DNA of 64,000 nucleotides, from assembly GCA_046530735.1 (NCBI GenBank), contig JBHEQV010000002.1, positions 199,117 through 263,116 of the forward strand, given 5' to 3'. A program made the translations under genes and the position numbers. The notes under the pieces were generated by a model, which saw only the letters and a program-made list of their open reading frames with translations, was not told the origin of the DNA and did not search any database. Position 1 is the stretch's first letter. Each line of letters begins with the position of its first letter. This document shows positions 48,260-60,319 of the stretch, one piece after another. The stretch comes from Arsenophonus sp046530735. GTDB taxonomy: Bacteria > Pseudomonadota > Gammaproteobacteria > Enterobacterales > Enterobacteriaceae.

Positions 48260-49890
48260 AAACTAATGTTAAAAACAAATAATTTTTTTTAAAAAAAAAT
48301 ATTTTATGTCACTACAAACAAGGTTTAATGACCTTTAAATTTTAGTACTTTACTAAGAAAGCTTATTCAGGCTCTGTCTGAATATTAGCATCATAGCACT
48401 TTACTTTTAAAATGTTTTCTTCAGTATTAATTTTAATTTTGATTAAAATTTTCTAAATTAGTTTTTAATAGAGTGAGAGAACTCCAGCAGTAAAACTGTT
48501 TGTTTTATCTTTTCTTATTTCAAGAAAAGCTTGATTTTTAGGATCAAGAAAGGTAGAAAATGCTACTCTATCCATCTTATAAGCTAACATAGTTATTGAT
48601 TGTAGTTGTTACTTTTTAGTTAGAAATGATAATATTCCCACTAATTAATTACGATATTTAATATTTTTCTGAATTTTTTTAGTATTTTACTGATTTCTTA
48701 ACTTAAATCATTTTAGAGTCACACTTTCACTTTATGTGATTCAAAAAAAAGAAGATTTTTACATAATATTGTTGGAGTTAATATTCTTATTATAATAACT
48801 GTTGAGTGTATTGATGTTTATACCATAGACCTAGCCGTTGTACTTCGAGAAAGTATTATGCTAACTGTATAATTCTGTTAATGACAAGTGCTTTAGCATA
48901 CGTCTAAAAATACCAATGGTTTTTTGATAAAGATTTTTTATAAAAATAAATTTAAATAATTAATTATAATAAAAATATCTTAATTTTATGTTTTTAGTGT
49001 TAGATTTTTATCTAAAATAACTATGCAATTTCTCATGCAGGTAACTTTTTTAGGATAAACGAATGCTAACTAAAAAAGAAAATATGTGTGATCTGATTAG
49101 CACTAACAGAGATTATTAAAGTGGGGGTGGATACCGTAAGCGAGATATAAGGTTTGTCTTTTGCTTACTGTTCTTTCAAGGCGATTAAAAGCAAGAATTT
49201 ATTTAAAATAGTTTTACTGGACGCCTGAATTCATGTAAAACTTATCAAAGATTATTTTTGAAGATTTTGGAAGTTGAACCGAAAACTATTTTTTTCAGTT
49301 GTTATAAAATAAAAAGTTGCATACCTAAGCCTTATAATTAGGTAATTTTATTAAATAATTCATTAGAATAACAATTTTTCACAAAACTACCAAAGGTATT
49401 AGAAGGAGATATTATCGCGTTTACTAAAAATAAACTCAAATTTGGTGCACATAAACGTTAAAAGATTAGGCTTAGAAGTACTATATTTATTATTTAGGCA
49501 TTGAAGCCAGTGCATAATCTATAAATGTTATTTTCAACAACTTATGATCGCAACGTTAATCGGTGATGTCGTCAAATAATCTATCCTATTAAAGGTTAGC
49601 ACAGATATGAAAAATCTTAGAAAACTCAATATTTGCCGCGTTTCTAGAAAACGGTTAGAAATAAATTATCCGATCTAACTGATAAATAGTACAAAATTGC
49701 CGATGTGAGAATGTTATTGGTGCAGTATATCCTAAATCATAGAGATAAATCTGCTATATTATAGCTGCGATCAGGCTGTCTACTTTATTTATTTAACAGG
49801 TGAAAACCACCAAAATGAACTGAAAGGCATCGCAAAGAAGGCATAGGTGTTAATGTTAAGAAATAGAAAGATGTTAACTCAGTAAATTAC
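48260..49890. other. AT-rich stretch with no recognised gene
   Basis: About 1.6 kb between the lpoA fossil and the Mu-like remnant. Both strands are densely interrupted. E. coli has yraN, diaA and dolP after lpoA; I looked for their motifs and did not find them. Confidence 0.5.
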
Positions 49891-49899
49891 CCTACAATG

Positions 49900-51460
49900 C
49901 TTGTCGGCTGGATATAAAAAGTGGCTATACCAGCTTAACGTCTTATAGTGCTAATGTCAGGTAATCAAGAGGTTTAATTAAATAGGATTAAATCATCTTG
50001 ATGCATAATTATCTAGCCCACTATCAAAAACTAAACTTGTGTAATATAAAATAGGCATATACATATTTTGCGTTGCATGACAACAAAACTATGCAGATGA
50101 GGCGTTAATATTAGGCATGTGTACTTTTCCTAATGATGGCGTGCTGTATTCGATAGAGAAACTGCCTGAAACCATTAAGTAGCGCGAGCACAAAAACTAG
50201 AAGTTAATATCGCTAGTTATAGGGGGTTTCTCCTTCCTCGTATTGGATCAGCCTGTTAGCGTGAACTACATCTGGATTAGAGAGACGGGTTACGGCATTT
50301 TTTTTAAAATCCTTCATCCAGATGAAGGTGATAAAAACTACTTTTTGCCGAAACTGACTTTTATTATCGATAGCAGCTGCCGCTATATCACCGGATGGAG
50401 CCAATAGCTTTTTGAAAACTTAGTTGCCGTTATTTCATGTGCGGTATTGGATTGTTTTAACCCATAGCAGGTTCTTTCTCTACTACTCAGATAATGGCAG
50501 CGTGAAATAAATAATACGCTCGATGCATATATTACTGTTATTAAACCCGCCTGGATATTAAACATCTGACTGGCATCCCTATAATTTGCAGGGAGGTGGC
50601 ATTATTAAGCGGCTAAATCCTAACCTTTTCCCATCACTTTGCTATCTATTATAGTACTTATACTGCTTGAGAATCCGTGTGTGCAAGATTAGTAAGATGC
50701 TTAAATCCAGTCGTTTAATTCCCAGGGAGAAGAGGCATTAATGATCTTAGTCTAAGTAGAAATCACTGCGTAAGCTTGTTTCCTTAGAAAGGCTAATTGA
50801 TGAAATCAAAAGCTGCTAAAGTGAGACAATATCCGTCCGTACAGTGAACTCTCAAACGAGTTGATGCCAGCATTATAGTCAAGTCAAGTTTCATCGCTGA
50901 AAATTAAAAATAATAGTACTGATTTGAAATTGTTAATACAGTTTAAAGTAAATAACTTTGCTTATGCTGCAGACAGAACACACTATCAACTGCTGTAAAA
51001 TCTATTTTTCTCAACAGGATTTACTATACTGAAAACTAGCAGATAAATATAGCAGCAAGTAGTGGTGAGTTATAATATTTATTATGCCAGTAAGGTTTAC
51101 CAGTGTAGGCACCCTCATTGATAGTACTTATTTGTATAAAACGCTGCGGGATACTAATAAATGTCTGGTTTTTGATAACAGTTGAATATTACAAGCGGTA
51201 GCAGCTATTAAACGTATGCGCAAGCTGCTGGGGTAAAGAGAAGCTAGCATTAGCAGAGGCAGAAAACATCCTGATGTTGCAAAGTAAAAAAGTAGATTCC
51301 ATTGTATTATCAGCAATATTTATCAATAATTAAGGGATACCACATCTAAGAGTGAAGTTGAAGAAAAGAAGGACCTTGATACGAAATCGGCTTTAGAATA
51401 GGGCTTTGGATTATTGGGAAATCAAGCATATTAATATAATGTTATAAAATAAGCCATTTT
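49900..51460 (+). pseudogene. Mu-like transposase A fossil
   Basis: In the plus strand near 50320-50640 the broken reading gives HPDEGDKNYFLPKLTFIID then SSCRYITGWS, next YYSDNGS followed by NNTLDAYI, and then a HPYNLQGGGIIKRLNPNLFP block. This order matches the DDE core of MuA-type transposases (first Asp in the IID/TGW region, second in SDNG, Glu in the GIIERLN region, here replaced by Lys). Downstream pieces (VRFTSVGTLIDSTYLYKTL) fit the beta-barrel that follows. Frames change often. Intact relatives are about 650-700 residues, consistent with the span. Confidence 0.62.
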
Positions 51461-51489
51461 GGCTACTTGAATTACCTAACGAAAAACAA

Positions 51490-52520
51490 CGCTTTCTCTT
51501 TAAGTAGGTAGAGATTATGACTGAAAATCCAGCAATTATTGAGCATCTGAACCGTAATTGATACAGAATCAGGGTTACATATTGGCAGATTGCCTGAAAA
51601 ACTAGTCATATTAAGTGTTCTGATGTTCAGGTTTATCAACAGAAGATATAACAGAAATAATCAGCGGGTCGGAAAATTGTTAACCTACTAGTTGATTCAT
51701 TTTTAGAAAAAAACCTTGTCTATTTGCGCCCGTAGTTTTTAAAAACAGTCACTATAAAGTAAATATGGTAGTATTTCAGTTTATCAGATTATCACAATAT
51801 ATAAACGTGATTATTGAAATACCTGGCTTAAGTATAACCTTTATTGTTCATCAGTACTGATAGTATGCGAAGATTTGGATGGTTAATGTTTTTACCGCCC
51901 TACGCCAAGTAGGACCAAGTGTTTATTGGAGATGTGCAAAAGTACTGGGTTTTTATCAGATTTACCCCTAACAATAGTAGGCCTGGTGGCTGACACGGGA
52001 GCATTAATGGCCTATTGATTATCGATGAAGGCTGGTCAATCTGGCATTGACGGATTGTGAAGTAGAAGTGACGATTTAGGATGCAAATGGGGTAAGAATA
52101 GTGCTGATAGTGGAAAGAACCCAACGAGGATTGTAAAAATTAGCCTGCTAAACTAGGGAGTTAATGACCTGTTAAGTTATATGGTCGTATCGCTCGCTCT
52201 TAATGACTATTAAAGACCAAAAAGCAGGATAATTAACGCGATTTCAAGCTACTCTGATTATTATTGGCGAAAGTGAACTTTAGTAATCAAGCTATTCCCT
52301 AAAAGGCCAGTGCATTGCAGATGCTTTATCCAATACTTTTCATTAAGTTTTTCTGATAGCTAGCGATCGTATTACAGCAAAAGTTGTATTAAAAATATAT
52401 CAAGGCAGCATTCAGGGTATTATATACCAAAACAGACTTATTGTTGAAGAGGATAAGACATTGGTAGAATCTTATTTATTGACAGTATTGGAACGACAGA
52501 AGTTCTTCTCAATACCCAAA
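51490..52520 (+). pseudogene. Possible MuB-like ATPase and following gene, fossil
   Basis: The position right after the MuA-like fossil suggests the MuB ATPase. The only direct support is an ENPAIIEHLNRN helix-like start near 51520 and a LLIIDEGWS segment near 52017 that could be a Walker B motif. No Walker A was found. The assignment rests mostly on context. Confidence 0.35.
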
Positions 52521-53199
52521 CAAATTATTTCATCTCTCTGAAATCAGCACATAGACTACTGGTGTCGTTTAGTAAACTCGGCGCGTAGTCTCTCTATATC
52601 TACCGAATTCACAAGAGGTGATGATTCATTTATCCATTACATTAAGTCTAGATCTGTGGCGCAATGGGCTTAATGAGCGGGATAATCATGTGATAGATGA
52701 TACATCCAAATGTCTATCTTTAATTACGTGGCGCAATTTCATCTTTCTATCTGGATAAGGGGTATGATGGAACAGATAGTGATGTATTATTCCTTACACA
52801 ACAAATTAAGCATAGGCTGTCATGTATAAATCGACGGCAGACATAGTAATATTACTGCCTGGAATACCTTACGAGCATTCTCATCAGAGCGAGAAGTGCT
52901 GTCCACTGAATGGGCAGCGGTTTTACTGACTACTTTACTGTTTTATGCAAAATAATTTATATCTGCCTAGGAGAGGATAAAGGTATTATAAACATATTTG
53001 ATATGGTGGAATACCGTGTGTTATCAACAAAGACCGTTTATAAAATTATGTCGCTGGTAAGTCAGGATGATGGAATTCGATTAGATAACGTCGATCTACT
53101 TTGTAATTATCATGGCAAGCGGCAGAGGAGGTGTTTTCATACCAAACTATTATCCAGGCTGTAAATTTATTACAATGTGCAGAACTAAATGTGTTATTT

Positions 53200-53880
53200 C
53201 TATCCACTTTTTTAGTTAGAAAACTATGAATATAAATTATCACCCTAAAAATCTCCCACTATTCTCCTGACAAGAATCGCATTAATGTATTAGGAATATT
53301 ATTGGTACTGGTCAGTCATATCAAGTCAATTAACCTATTACGCAATGAATTAATTGAGAACTTGTTTACTATAAAACATGCTAACTTCGGCTGGATAACT
53401 GACGAAGTTTAAATCGTATTCCCTATAACGCATTGAGGATTTTGTAGATTTATTGGTCATAGAATATATGTCAGTTACAAGTCGACCAAAGGCAATATTA
53501 CCATGAGAAGTTTTTATTAGTAGTATCGTCTTATTTGTGCAGTAGGAATGCTATATTTTAATGAATGTATCCAAAGGCGGCGAAAATTGAGTCCTGTAGT
53601 ATCCAAATAATGATATGGCGCGAATAAAATTAATCACTCTAGTGAATAGTTTCTTTAAGGTAAATAAAGAAACTAAGATTAATTTTAACAAAATATTAGC
53701 ACTGATAGATTTAGATATTGACGATAAATAATGGAAAGAAGCAATTCGCAGGATCAGTTATTTAATTAAGGTTAATGAGATCAGTATTTACTCTCTATTT
53801 TTATCAATAGGAAATGGATAAAGTCTATAAACAAGTCTTGCTCAATATCTCCAAACTCTAATGCATTTTAGCGGTTATCC
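53200..53880 (+). pseudogene. DUF3164-like phage protein fossil
   Basis: From 53612 a long frame reads MARIKLITLVNSFFKVNKE, then KINFNKILALIDLDIDDK, a stop, WKEAIRRISYLIKVN and SIYSLF. This is the C-terminal pattern of DUF3164 proteins of Mu-like phages (LVNDAFQVNKEGKIN, then LDIDD, W, and a final strand). Upstream near 53490 a STKGNITMRSF piece matches the KKGNVTLTSFDG region. It supports a Mu-like early region here. Confidence 0.62.
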
Positions 53881-53989
53881 TTAAGCAAAGGTAGTTATTA
53901 GATAACATCTATTCTATAATGAAGAATTTTCATTATAGAATTTGTCATAAAACAAGTAGTCGTATAGATCAAAGAAACTTTTCCTTACC

Positions 53990-54400
53990 TCTACAACATA
54001 AATCTGCATCTCATTAGTTAGATCGGCAAGAATATCTGTTGGATGATATTAATTCATGTATTTAATCAACTCATTTTACTTTATCTTGCCCATATTATCA
54101 TACTGAAGATCTTATCTACTGTGGAAGGAAACCAACCCATTTAGGGTTATAGTGATATCGTTATAAAATCCCATATTGCAGAAAAATATTTAGCAATCTT
54201 ACTTCAAGTTCTCTGACAAATCTACATCACAAGAATAAATACTTTAGTTATCTGCAATATATGTTTCACAGCCTGACTTTACGAGAGTCAGCAAAACAAA
54301 CAGACGTTAATTTTAAAACAGCGTTTAAATTGCGTCACTGCTTTCTTGCTTAATCGCCTGAGATCAATAGAGTGTAATATAACTGATGAGATTCTTAATG
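53990..54400 (+). mobile_element. Decayed IS1595-like element, fragment
   Basis: The plus strand reads HKNKYFSYLQYMFHSLTLRE then SAKQTDVNFKTAFKLRHCFLA, the helix-turn-helix block typical of IS1595-type transposases. The segment is the reverse complement of parts of 15650-16680 and 62190-63230. Only about 400 bases remain. Confidence 0.6.
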
Positions 54401-54442
54401 ATTAGAAAATTAAATTGCTCTTTAAATAAAGAGTAAAGGCAT

Positions 54443-54474
54443 CCAATTTTTTCTAGAAAAAGATAGAAAATTGG
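54443..54474. terminator. Hairpin, possible old terminator or element end
   Basis: Inverted arms CCAATTTTTTCTA (54443-54455) and TAGAAAATTGG (54464-54474) pair with a two-base bulge and are followed by TTTAATTTG. It lies just past the IS1595-like fragment. Confidence 0.4.
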
Positions 54475-54559
54475 TTTAATTTGTTTTTATAAATCAAAAT
54501 TTTATCGGAGTGTGTATTATTTAACTTAATGCACTAATTTTAGTGATATTAACTCTAAA

Positions 54560-55845
54560 TTTAGCTTAATAATTCTTATTTTTTATTTTATGGGGATTCT
54601 TTCTGATAATAATTCCGTTATCTGCTTGCAAGTTGATCGTTGATAAAAAGTAGTTTTCGTTCACACAGAACGCATTTGTACGGATTTATGTCCAGAATCC
54701 CCCCCTTCTTAATAAGAAGGGTGAACATATCCCTGTTTTCCAGTTTTTATAAGTCATCTGCACCGTATTCATACCTTTTCTAATAACGTGCTTCGTTTAC
54801 GATTTAAAAGAAACCATAGTAATGCGCAATTTTAAAATGCCTCGTCTGGAAATATTGCTAATATAGTGCTAGATATCATTTCTTTCTATGTGAAAGTTTG
54901 CTTACGGTATATTCCTTACTTTTATGATCATAATAATGATGTACAACCACCTCTACCTCGATAATGCCGAAGTTTTAAATGCGAATACCGGTGAGACGTT
55001 TAAATTAGCACCAGAGGTAATTTGACGCTTCCAGGCCCAATTTTATCTTTTTAATGAAGTACACTTTTCAGTAATCCTCGTACTTGTACCTTCAGATATT
55101 ATGTTTTCAGTGCTTTCTATGACGGATATTCCCACAAGTCTTAAGAATATGCTAGGAGTTATCAACTTGTCACTGTAACGAATTAACTGGATGACAAAGA
55201 TCTCACCAGATTTCTTCGGCCTATTTTTTTTGAAGAACATCTCTAAACCCATACAGCATCTTTAATATCTAGCCCATATAAGTGACGGAGAGATAAAAAT
55301 GTGAATGTTGATTGAATTATTGACCATAAGTATGTAAGGCATAGAATATAAATTTAATACTCTGTTTTTTGCCCACTACAACATAGAACTGGAGGGCCCC
55401 CCTAGCACGAAATAGAGAGTATTAAGTAGCTGTAAGTTATTTTGAAAAGGTCAAAGAAGATGAGGATAGTAAAAGTAATGTGTTGCCAGTTACAGTCTGG
55501 TAAGATATGAATCTGCTGTTTAGGGGGTGTAAGAATACTGCTCTGTATCTTTAAACCTGCCTGAAATGTAGACTTTTAACTTTATAACTACGACAAAATA
55601 ATGCTGGGAACATTCAGGATAGGCACAGTAGTAAACCTGTATATTCACATAGTATAAGTGCTGCAGATAAGTATTCCCTTGATATATAGACTGATTTACA
55701 AGTTAACGCTTCCAGCCTATTTTTAAGAAATTTATTCCATATATCATCAATGGTAGAAAATAGTTTAATTTTGCGGAAGATATGCATCTGGGACTCTTGC
55801 CAGAGAAATAGAAATTCTCATACTGTCCATCGCATTTATCAGGTT
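54560..55845 (-). mobile_element. Decayed IS91-like element (copy 3)
   Basis: On the minus strand the broken reading gives KSGEIFVIQLIRYSDK in an open stretch (55252-55043). It then gives HYYDHKSKEYRK and HFKIAHYYGFLLNRKRSTLL, then LLIKKGGILDINPYKCVLCE with RKLLFIND. The last blocks match VKIVRYYGFLS and LMKRFLRADLYKCML of copy 1 and the IS91/IS801 family. A perfect 19-base palindrome (54703-54721) interrupts the final block. Confidence 0.66.
54703..54721. repeat. 19-base palindrome in the IS91-like remnant
   Basis: CCCTTCTTAATAAGAAGGG is a perfect inverted repeat preceded by two further C's. It sits in the dead transposase C-terminus, where the family has no such structure. Confidence 0.7.
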
Positions 55846-55990
55846 TATCGGTCCAGGTATCTTTATGTTTGTCTCAGATGGCAAAAGAGATTGAAATTAT
55901 ATTTAATTTCCCTATAAGTAATGAATTCATCAACAAGAATACTTTCAATCATTACACATCAATGCAATTTTGTATCCACATCATAGGTTT
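55845..55990. repeat. Dispersed repeat D, copy 2
   Basis: About 145 bases similar to 29620-29775. The family was not recognised. Confidence 0.5.
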
Positions 55991-56400
55991 AGCCTGTGGA
56001 TCCATTTTTCTTAAAAATCCTGATAATCGTGATTAGAGGGAAATAATACTTTCGTGTAGAAAGTAGAAAACATAATCGGACACATTACATAGATTTTTGG
56101 TATAAAAAAATTTAGTCGGTCTAACTCTCATTCATTTCGAGATGGGATATCATAAAGTGCTTCGAATAAACAGATAGTGTATAAATACGTGAATTGCATG
56201 TTATCTTCTTGGTTTACTAAAATTACGCTTTCTATATAAGATTTATTCCGAGTCATCTGGATAAATTCCTTTAAGTTAACATATTACGAGTATAAAACAA
56301 TACTCAGCTAATAAATATCCGCAAAGCGGCTTGTAGCTGCGCGCTGTTCATATCATAAGTATGTTAAGTTCATTGAAGAAGATAGGTAATTGGTATCTGT
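55990..56400. other. Unassigned AT-rich stretch
   Basis: About 400 bases between repeat D and an IS256-type remnant. No frame or motif was recognised on either strand. Confidence 0.5.
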
Positions 56401-57210
56401 GTCATTTAAACGATATCGCTACATTTATTTCTCATCCGATGAGATAATATCGTTTTGTCAAGCAAGGTGATCGCTTTTACCCGCTGCTCATTATCGATAG
56501 CACTGCACAATGGACATAGGAAGATAACTGGAGTCAAAAATGCTTATCAAAAGTTAGAAGTAAACTGAGCCTAACTTTTCAATGGCTGATGAACGCTGAG
56601 CTCAAAAATATCTTCCATGGTTGTTATGGAAGTCGATGCTTTTGGTTTTTTAATATAATGGTAAAGATATTACCGGACATAATAGCACGAATCCTGTTGT
56701 GTGCATAAATAGCTAATATTCTAGCTTCATTTCACAAAAGAATGTAAGCGAAAGTTAAGGGTGAACTTTGAGAGTTATAGCTAGCAGCCCATCGACGATG
56801 CCATTAACAAAGCCTTTGATGCTTTTTTGAAAATGTTATCATCGAAGTGTATTCTGCAGCGATGAAGAAGCTAGAAAGAGATCGAAAAGAACTGTTGGTA
56901 TTCCATGACTTCCCGTCAGCGCACTGGCATCATAATAACTACGAATTCAATTGAATCGATTTTTGTGACAGTGAGGCTACGAAGCTGACACATGCGAAGC
57001 ACTGTGGCTCAAGAAAGATAACTCTTTTAATACTATTTAAGTTGCTCTCGTCTACTCAAAAAAGTGGAAACCTGATAAAAGGGAATTGAACTGCTTACCC
57101 TGATTGGTAAGCAAAGTTCAATTTAAGGATGGAGAACAGATTTATGAAGCATCAGAGTGAATCGGTAGCCTGCGCCATGCATCAGATTTACTAAAACTAT
57201 GAAACAACTG
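56400..57210 (+). mobile_element. Decayed IS256-type insertion sequence (copy 9, 5'-truncated)
   Basis: Plus-strand copy lacking the first third. Near 56860-57060 it reads MKKLERDRKELLVFHDFPSA then HWHH and, after a break, FCDSEATK, the transposase C-terminal block. It is followed directly by an IS481-like copy. Confidence 0.78.
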
Positions 57211-57214
57211 CAAC

Positions 57215-58140
57215 CTCTAAAATTAGTGCTGCTCTTTCGATCAACAAAGAGTTTGTATTTACTTTAGCTAAGAGTTATGGGATATCTAAATTTACTTTTA
57301 TTAAAGGGAAGAAATAAGATGATGTTTATGATCACAGCCATATTCCCCATTATTTGTCGATTACGCTGTTGCCTATATCACAAGGATACGTAGTTGTTTT
57401 CTTGTGAAAAACACTTTCTTCCTCTCGCCGATATCCTAGGAGTTAGTCGATTTCCTGAATTTCGTAGTACTTGATCTGATCTGAATCTCTCTTTAATATC
57501 AGGTATAAAGAGAGGATGGAAAATTTTCGTAAAATAAGGCGAAAATCCTCAAAGTCGAAACTATAAAGTATTTAAAAAGATACTAATATGCTTATTTATG
57601 CGTAGATGTGAAATATCTTCCGTAAATGCCAAATAAAACTTCAAGATGTTATCTTTTCGTAGGCATAGATCAGATCACTTAATAGATTTTATCTATTTTT
57701 ATAAAACTAAGACCGTAGCTAATGCTCGATACTTATTATGTGATTTTAATCAAACATGTCCATAGCTATTCATCGGATACTTATAGATAATATGAAAAAA
57801 TTTACAGATTGATTTTTGCTCTGTAAAAACGTTCAGTCAGCGGAAAACAGAAATTTAACCGTTTATATGGAAATTTTGGTATAGAATATTGATTTAGCAT
57901 GTTAATACGTTCTACAAACGAAGTGTATGTGGTCAAGCGATTTTATAAGCGCAGGAAAAGATACGTTGCAAATCCATTACTTCAATTCTGTCAAGAATTT
58001 GAGATCACTTTCCATCAATATCTTTAGTTGTATAAAATCAGGAATTATTTTAATCAATATATAGTAGTAAAACTTCATTGCAGTCTATAAAAGATTGCTT
58101 CAAAGTTAAATCTGAATTATTCAAAATTATAATATTTCCT
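57215..58140 (+). mobile_element. Decayed IS481-like element (uninterrupted copy)
   Basis: With frame corrections the plus strand gives FVFTLAKSYGISKFTFIKGK (helix-turn-helix start). It then gives VYFYFYKTKTVANARYLLCD and IHRILIDNMKKFTD (integrase-core RILTDNGxEFTD), and finally FNSVKNLRS and KVKSELFK. The order and the DNG-type motif fit IS481-type transposases. It is collinear with the split copy at 17790-19615. Confidence 0.65.
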
Positions 58141-58229
58141 GAAAATTATATCTACGAAAGATAACGTTGTGAAGTTTTGTTTGGCATTTGCAGAAGATAT
58201 TCACATTTACATGCAGATAAGGCATGCTG

Positions 58230-58690
58230 CACTCGTAGTTTTAAAGCGCTTTATGTTCGGCTTCGCTATACTTTCTTTATTTCACGCAAATTTCTCCTCT
58301 GTTCCTGCATAAACAGAAATCCAGATCAGATCGAAATATAACAGGGTTCAGGAATTCGCGTACGACTTCTAGCAGATTTATTGAGAGAGAAATATTTTCG
58401 CAGAAAATAACTACGACTTTTAAGCTGATGAAAGCGTCGTCAGAAAAGGATAGAGAATATGATTGTGATCATCAATATTATCTCGTTTTTTCTATATTAG
58501 CAACGATAAATTCGTAGATATTTCATAATACTTAGTAAAAGTAAGCATAAGCTATTTACTAGACTGAAGAGCAGCACTAATTTTAGGTATTGGAGTTACC
58601 TAATAATGAAGACTCATGATTATGACATTTTCTATCAACTATATTCATAAGTAACTATCTTGTGATGAATAGGGTTGTGCGACGAGGAGC
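58230..58690. repeat. Dispersed repeat F, copy 2
   Basis: Aligns with 13730-14190 in the same orientation. No motif identifies its family. Confidence 0.6.
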
Positions 58691-59557
58691 TAATAATGAT
58701 CCTGGACTAACTACCTAAGGGTAGTTTCGAAATCAGTATAATACAAGAATTAATTAATCTACTAAAAATATTATTGATATTGATGAATAATATTCAATTA
58801 AAAATAATACTGTTGATGATAAATCTTATTATATATATAATAATTTTAAATATATGAAACCTTATTTTACAATAAGAAGCATTAAAACAAAAATTTTTAT
58901 TTTTATATTATTATTCAGATGTACATAATTTATTATTATTAATTATTAACTTCTTAAGTAAAAATAAAAGAGACAAAGATAGATGATCAAATTTCACAAT
59001 AAATTTTAATATAAAGTGAAGAAATTAAAATTTAATTTGTAAAAAATTTAATGTAAAATTAGTAATATAATATATTAGACAGTAATATTCCTGTTTTTAT
59101 ATAAAATTAACTTTCTTATTTTGTTTATTATATATTAGTGCTGTTAATAGGATTTTATCAATAATCGTTTATATATTTTTAATATATATTATTCATTTTT
59201 TATTAATTAATTTATTATTGGTTATTCATCTTATAAAATAGTATCTTTATTGGATAAGATTTTATCTTATATTGTTTATGATATTTAAAAATAATAATTA
59301 TAACTAGATATTTTATTATTTTTTAGTATTTTTAATAAAAAATTATATTGCAATTTTATTACATTTACTTAGTCTAATATTAGACATTCATTTTCTATTC
59401 TAATTTGATGTGTTTTATTGTTACTTAATGATATTTTTTATGTAATCTATTATTTACGTTATTTTAACCAATAATCTTTTTATTATAGATAGTAAAAGTT
59501 GGCTAAAATAGCCTTATTCTTAATATAACGTTTAATATAAATCAACGGGATACAATA
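58690..59557. other. Extremely AT-rich block upstream of surE
   Basis: About 870 bases, much of it alternating A/T runs, clearly richer in AT than the rest of the window. No gene is readable. In E. coli truD overlaps the start of surE; no truD motif could be found, so truD is either erased here or elsewhere. The surE promoter should lie in the last 100 bases. Confidence 0.55.
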
Positions 59558-60319
59558 ATGCTAAGGATATTGCTAAGTAATGATGATGGTGTAACAGCAA
59601 CTGGCATCCAAACCCTTTCTACTGCGTTACGAAAATATTATTTCGTTCAGGTTGTTGCGCCTGATAGAAACCGAAGTGGGGCATCAAATGCATTAACACT
59701 TCATAAACCATTACGAATAGCTAAGTTAGCTAATGGAGATATCTCAGTACAAGGAACGCCAACGGATTGTGTATATTTAGGTGTTAATCAGCTTATTCAA
59801 CCTTCTCCTGAAATCGTCGTTTCTGGTATTAATCATGGCCCAAATTTAGGTGATGATGTTATTTATTCAGGTACCGTTGCTGCGGCAACAGAAGGTCGTC
59901 ATCTTGGCTTACCTGCACTTGCGGTTTCATTAAATGGTGAAACACACTATCAAACAGCAGCAGAGATAACTTGCTATCTATTAAAATTATTACAGAAAAC
60001 GCCATTAAAAGCAGGTAATATTCTTAATATTAATGTTCCTGGTATTCCTTTATCAGAAATTAAAGGTTACAAAGTAACACGGTGTGGTAGCCGTCATGCT
60101 GCTCAACAAGTTTATTCATCTGAAGATCCACGGGGTGATATGGTCTATTGGTTAGGGCCTGTAGGAAAAATATGTGATGGAGGTCCAGATACTGATTTTG
60201 CTGCAGTAGCAGCGGGATATGTTTCTATCACACCATTACAAGTGGATTTAACCGCCTATAAAGACCATCAAGTTGTTAAAGATTGGTTATCAATAGCAGA
60301 GGCAAGTGAGGAATGCTAA
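59558..60319 (+). CDS. surE: SurE, 5'/3'-nucleotidase and exopolyphosphatase
   Basis: Metal-dependent phosphatase acting on nucleoside monophosphates and polyphosphate. It is 253 residues (E. coli 253). It has the LLSNDDG motif with Asp9 and Asp10, the metal-binding Ser in RNRSGASN, SGINHGPNLGDDVIYSGTVAAA, and the C-terminal YVSITPLQVDLT. The preceding GGGA is a plausible ribosome site. Its end overlaps pcm by 7 bases, as in the E. coli surE-pcm pair. Confidence 0.96.
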   Translation: MLRILLSNDDGVTATGIQTLSTALRKYYFVQVVAPDRNRSGASNALTLHKPLRIAKLANGDISVQGTPTDCVYLGVNQLIQPSPEIVVSGINHGPNLGDDVIYSGTVAAATEGRHLGLPALAVSLNGETHYQTAAEITCYLLKLLQKTPLKAGNILNINVPGIPLSEIKGYKVTRCGSRHAAQQVYSSEDPRGDMVYWLGPVGKICDGGPDTDFAAVAAGYVSITPLQVDLTAYKDHQVVKDWLSIAEASEEC

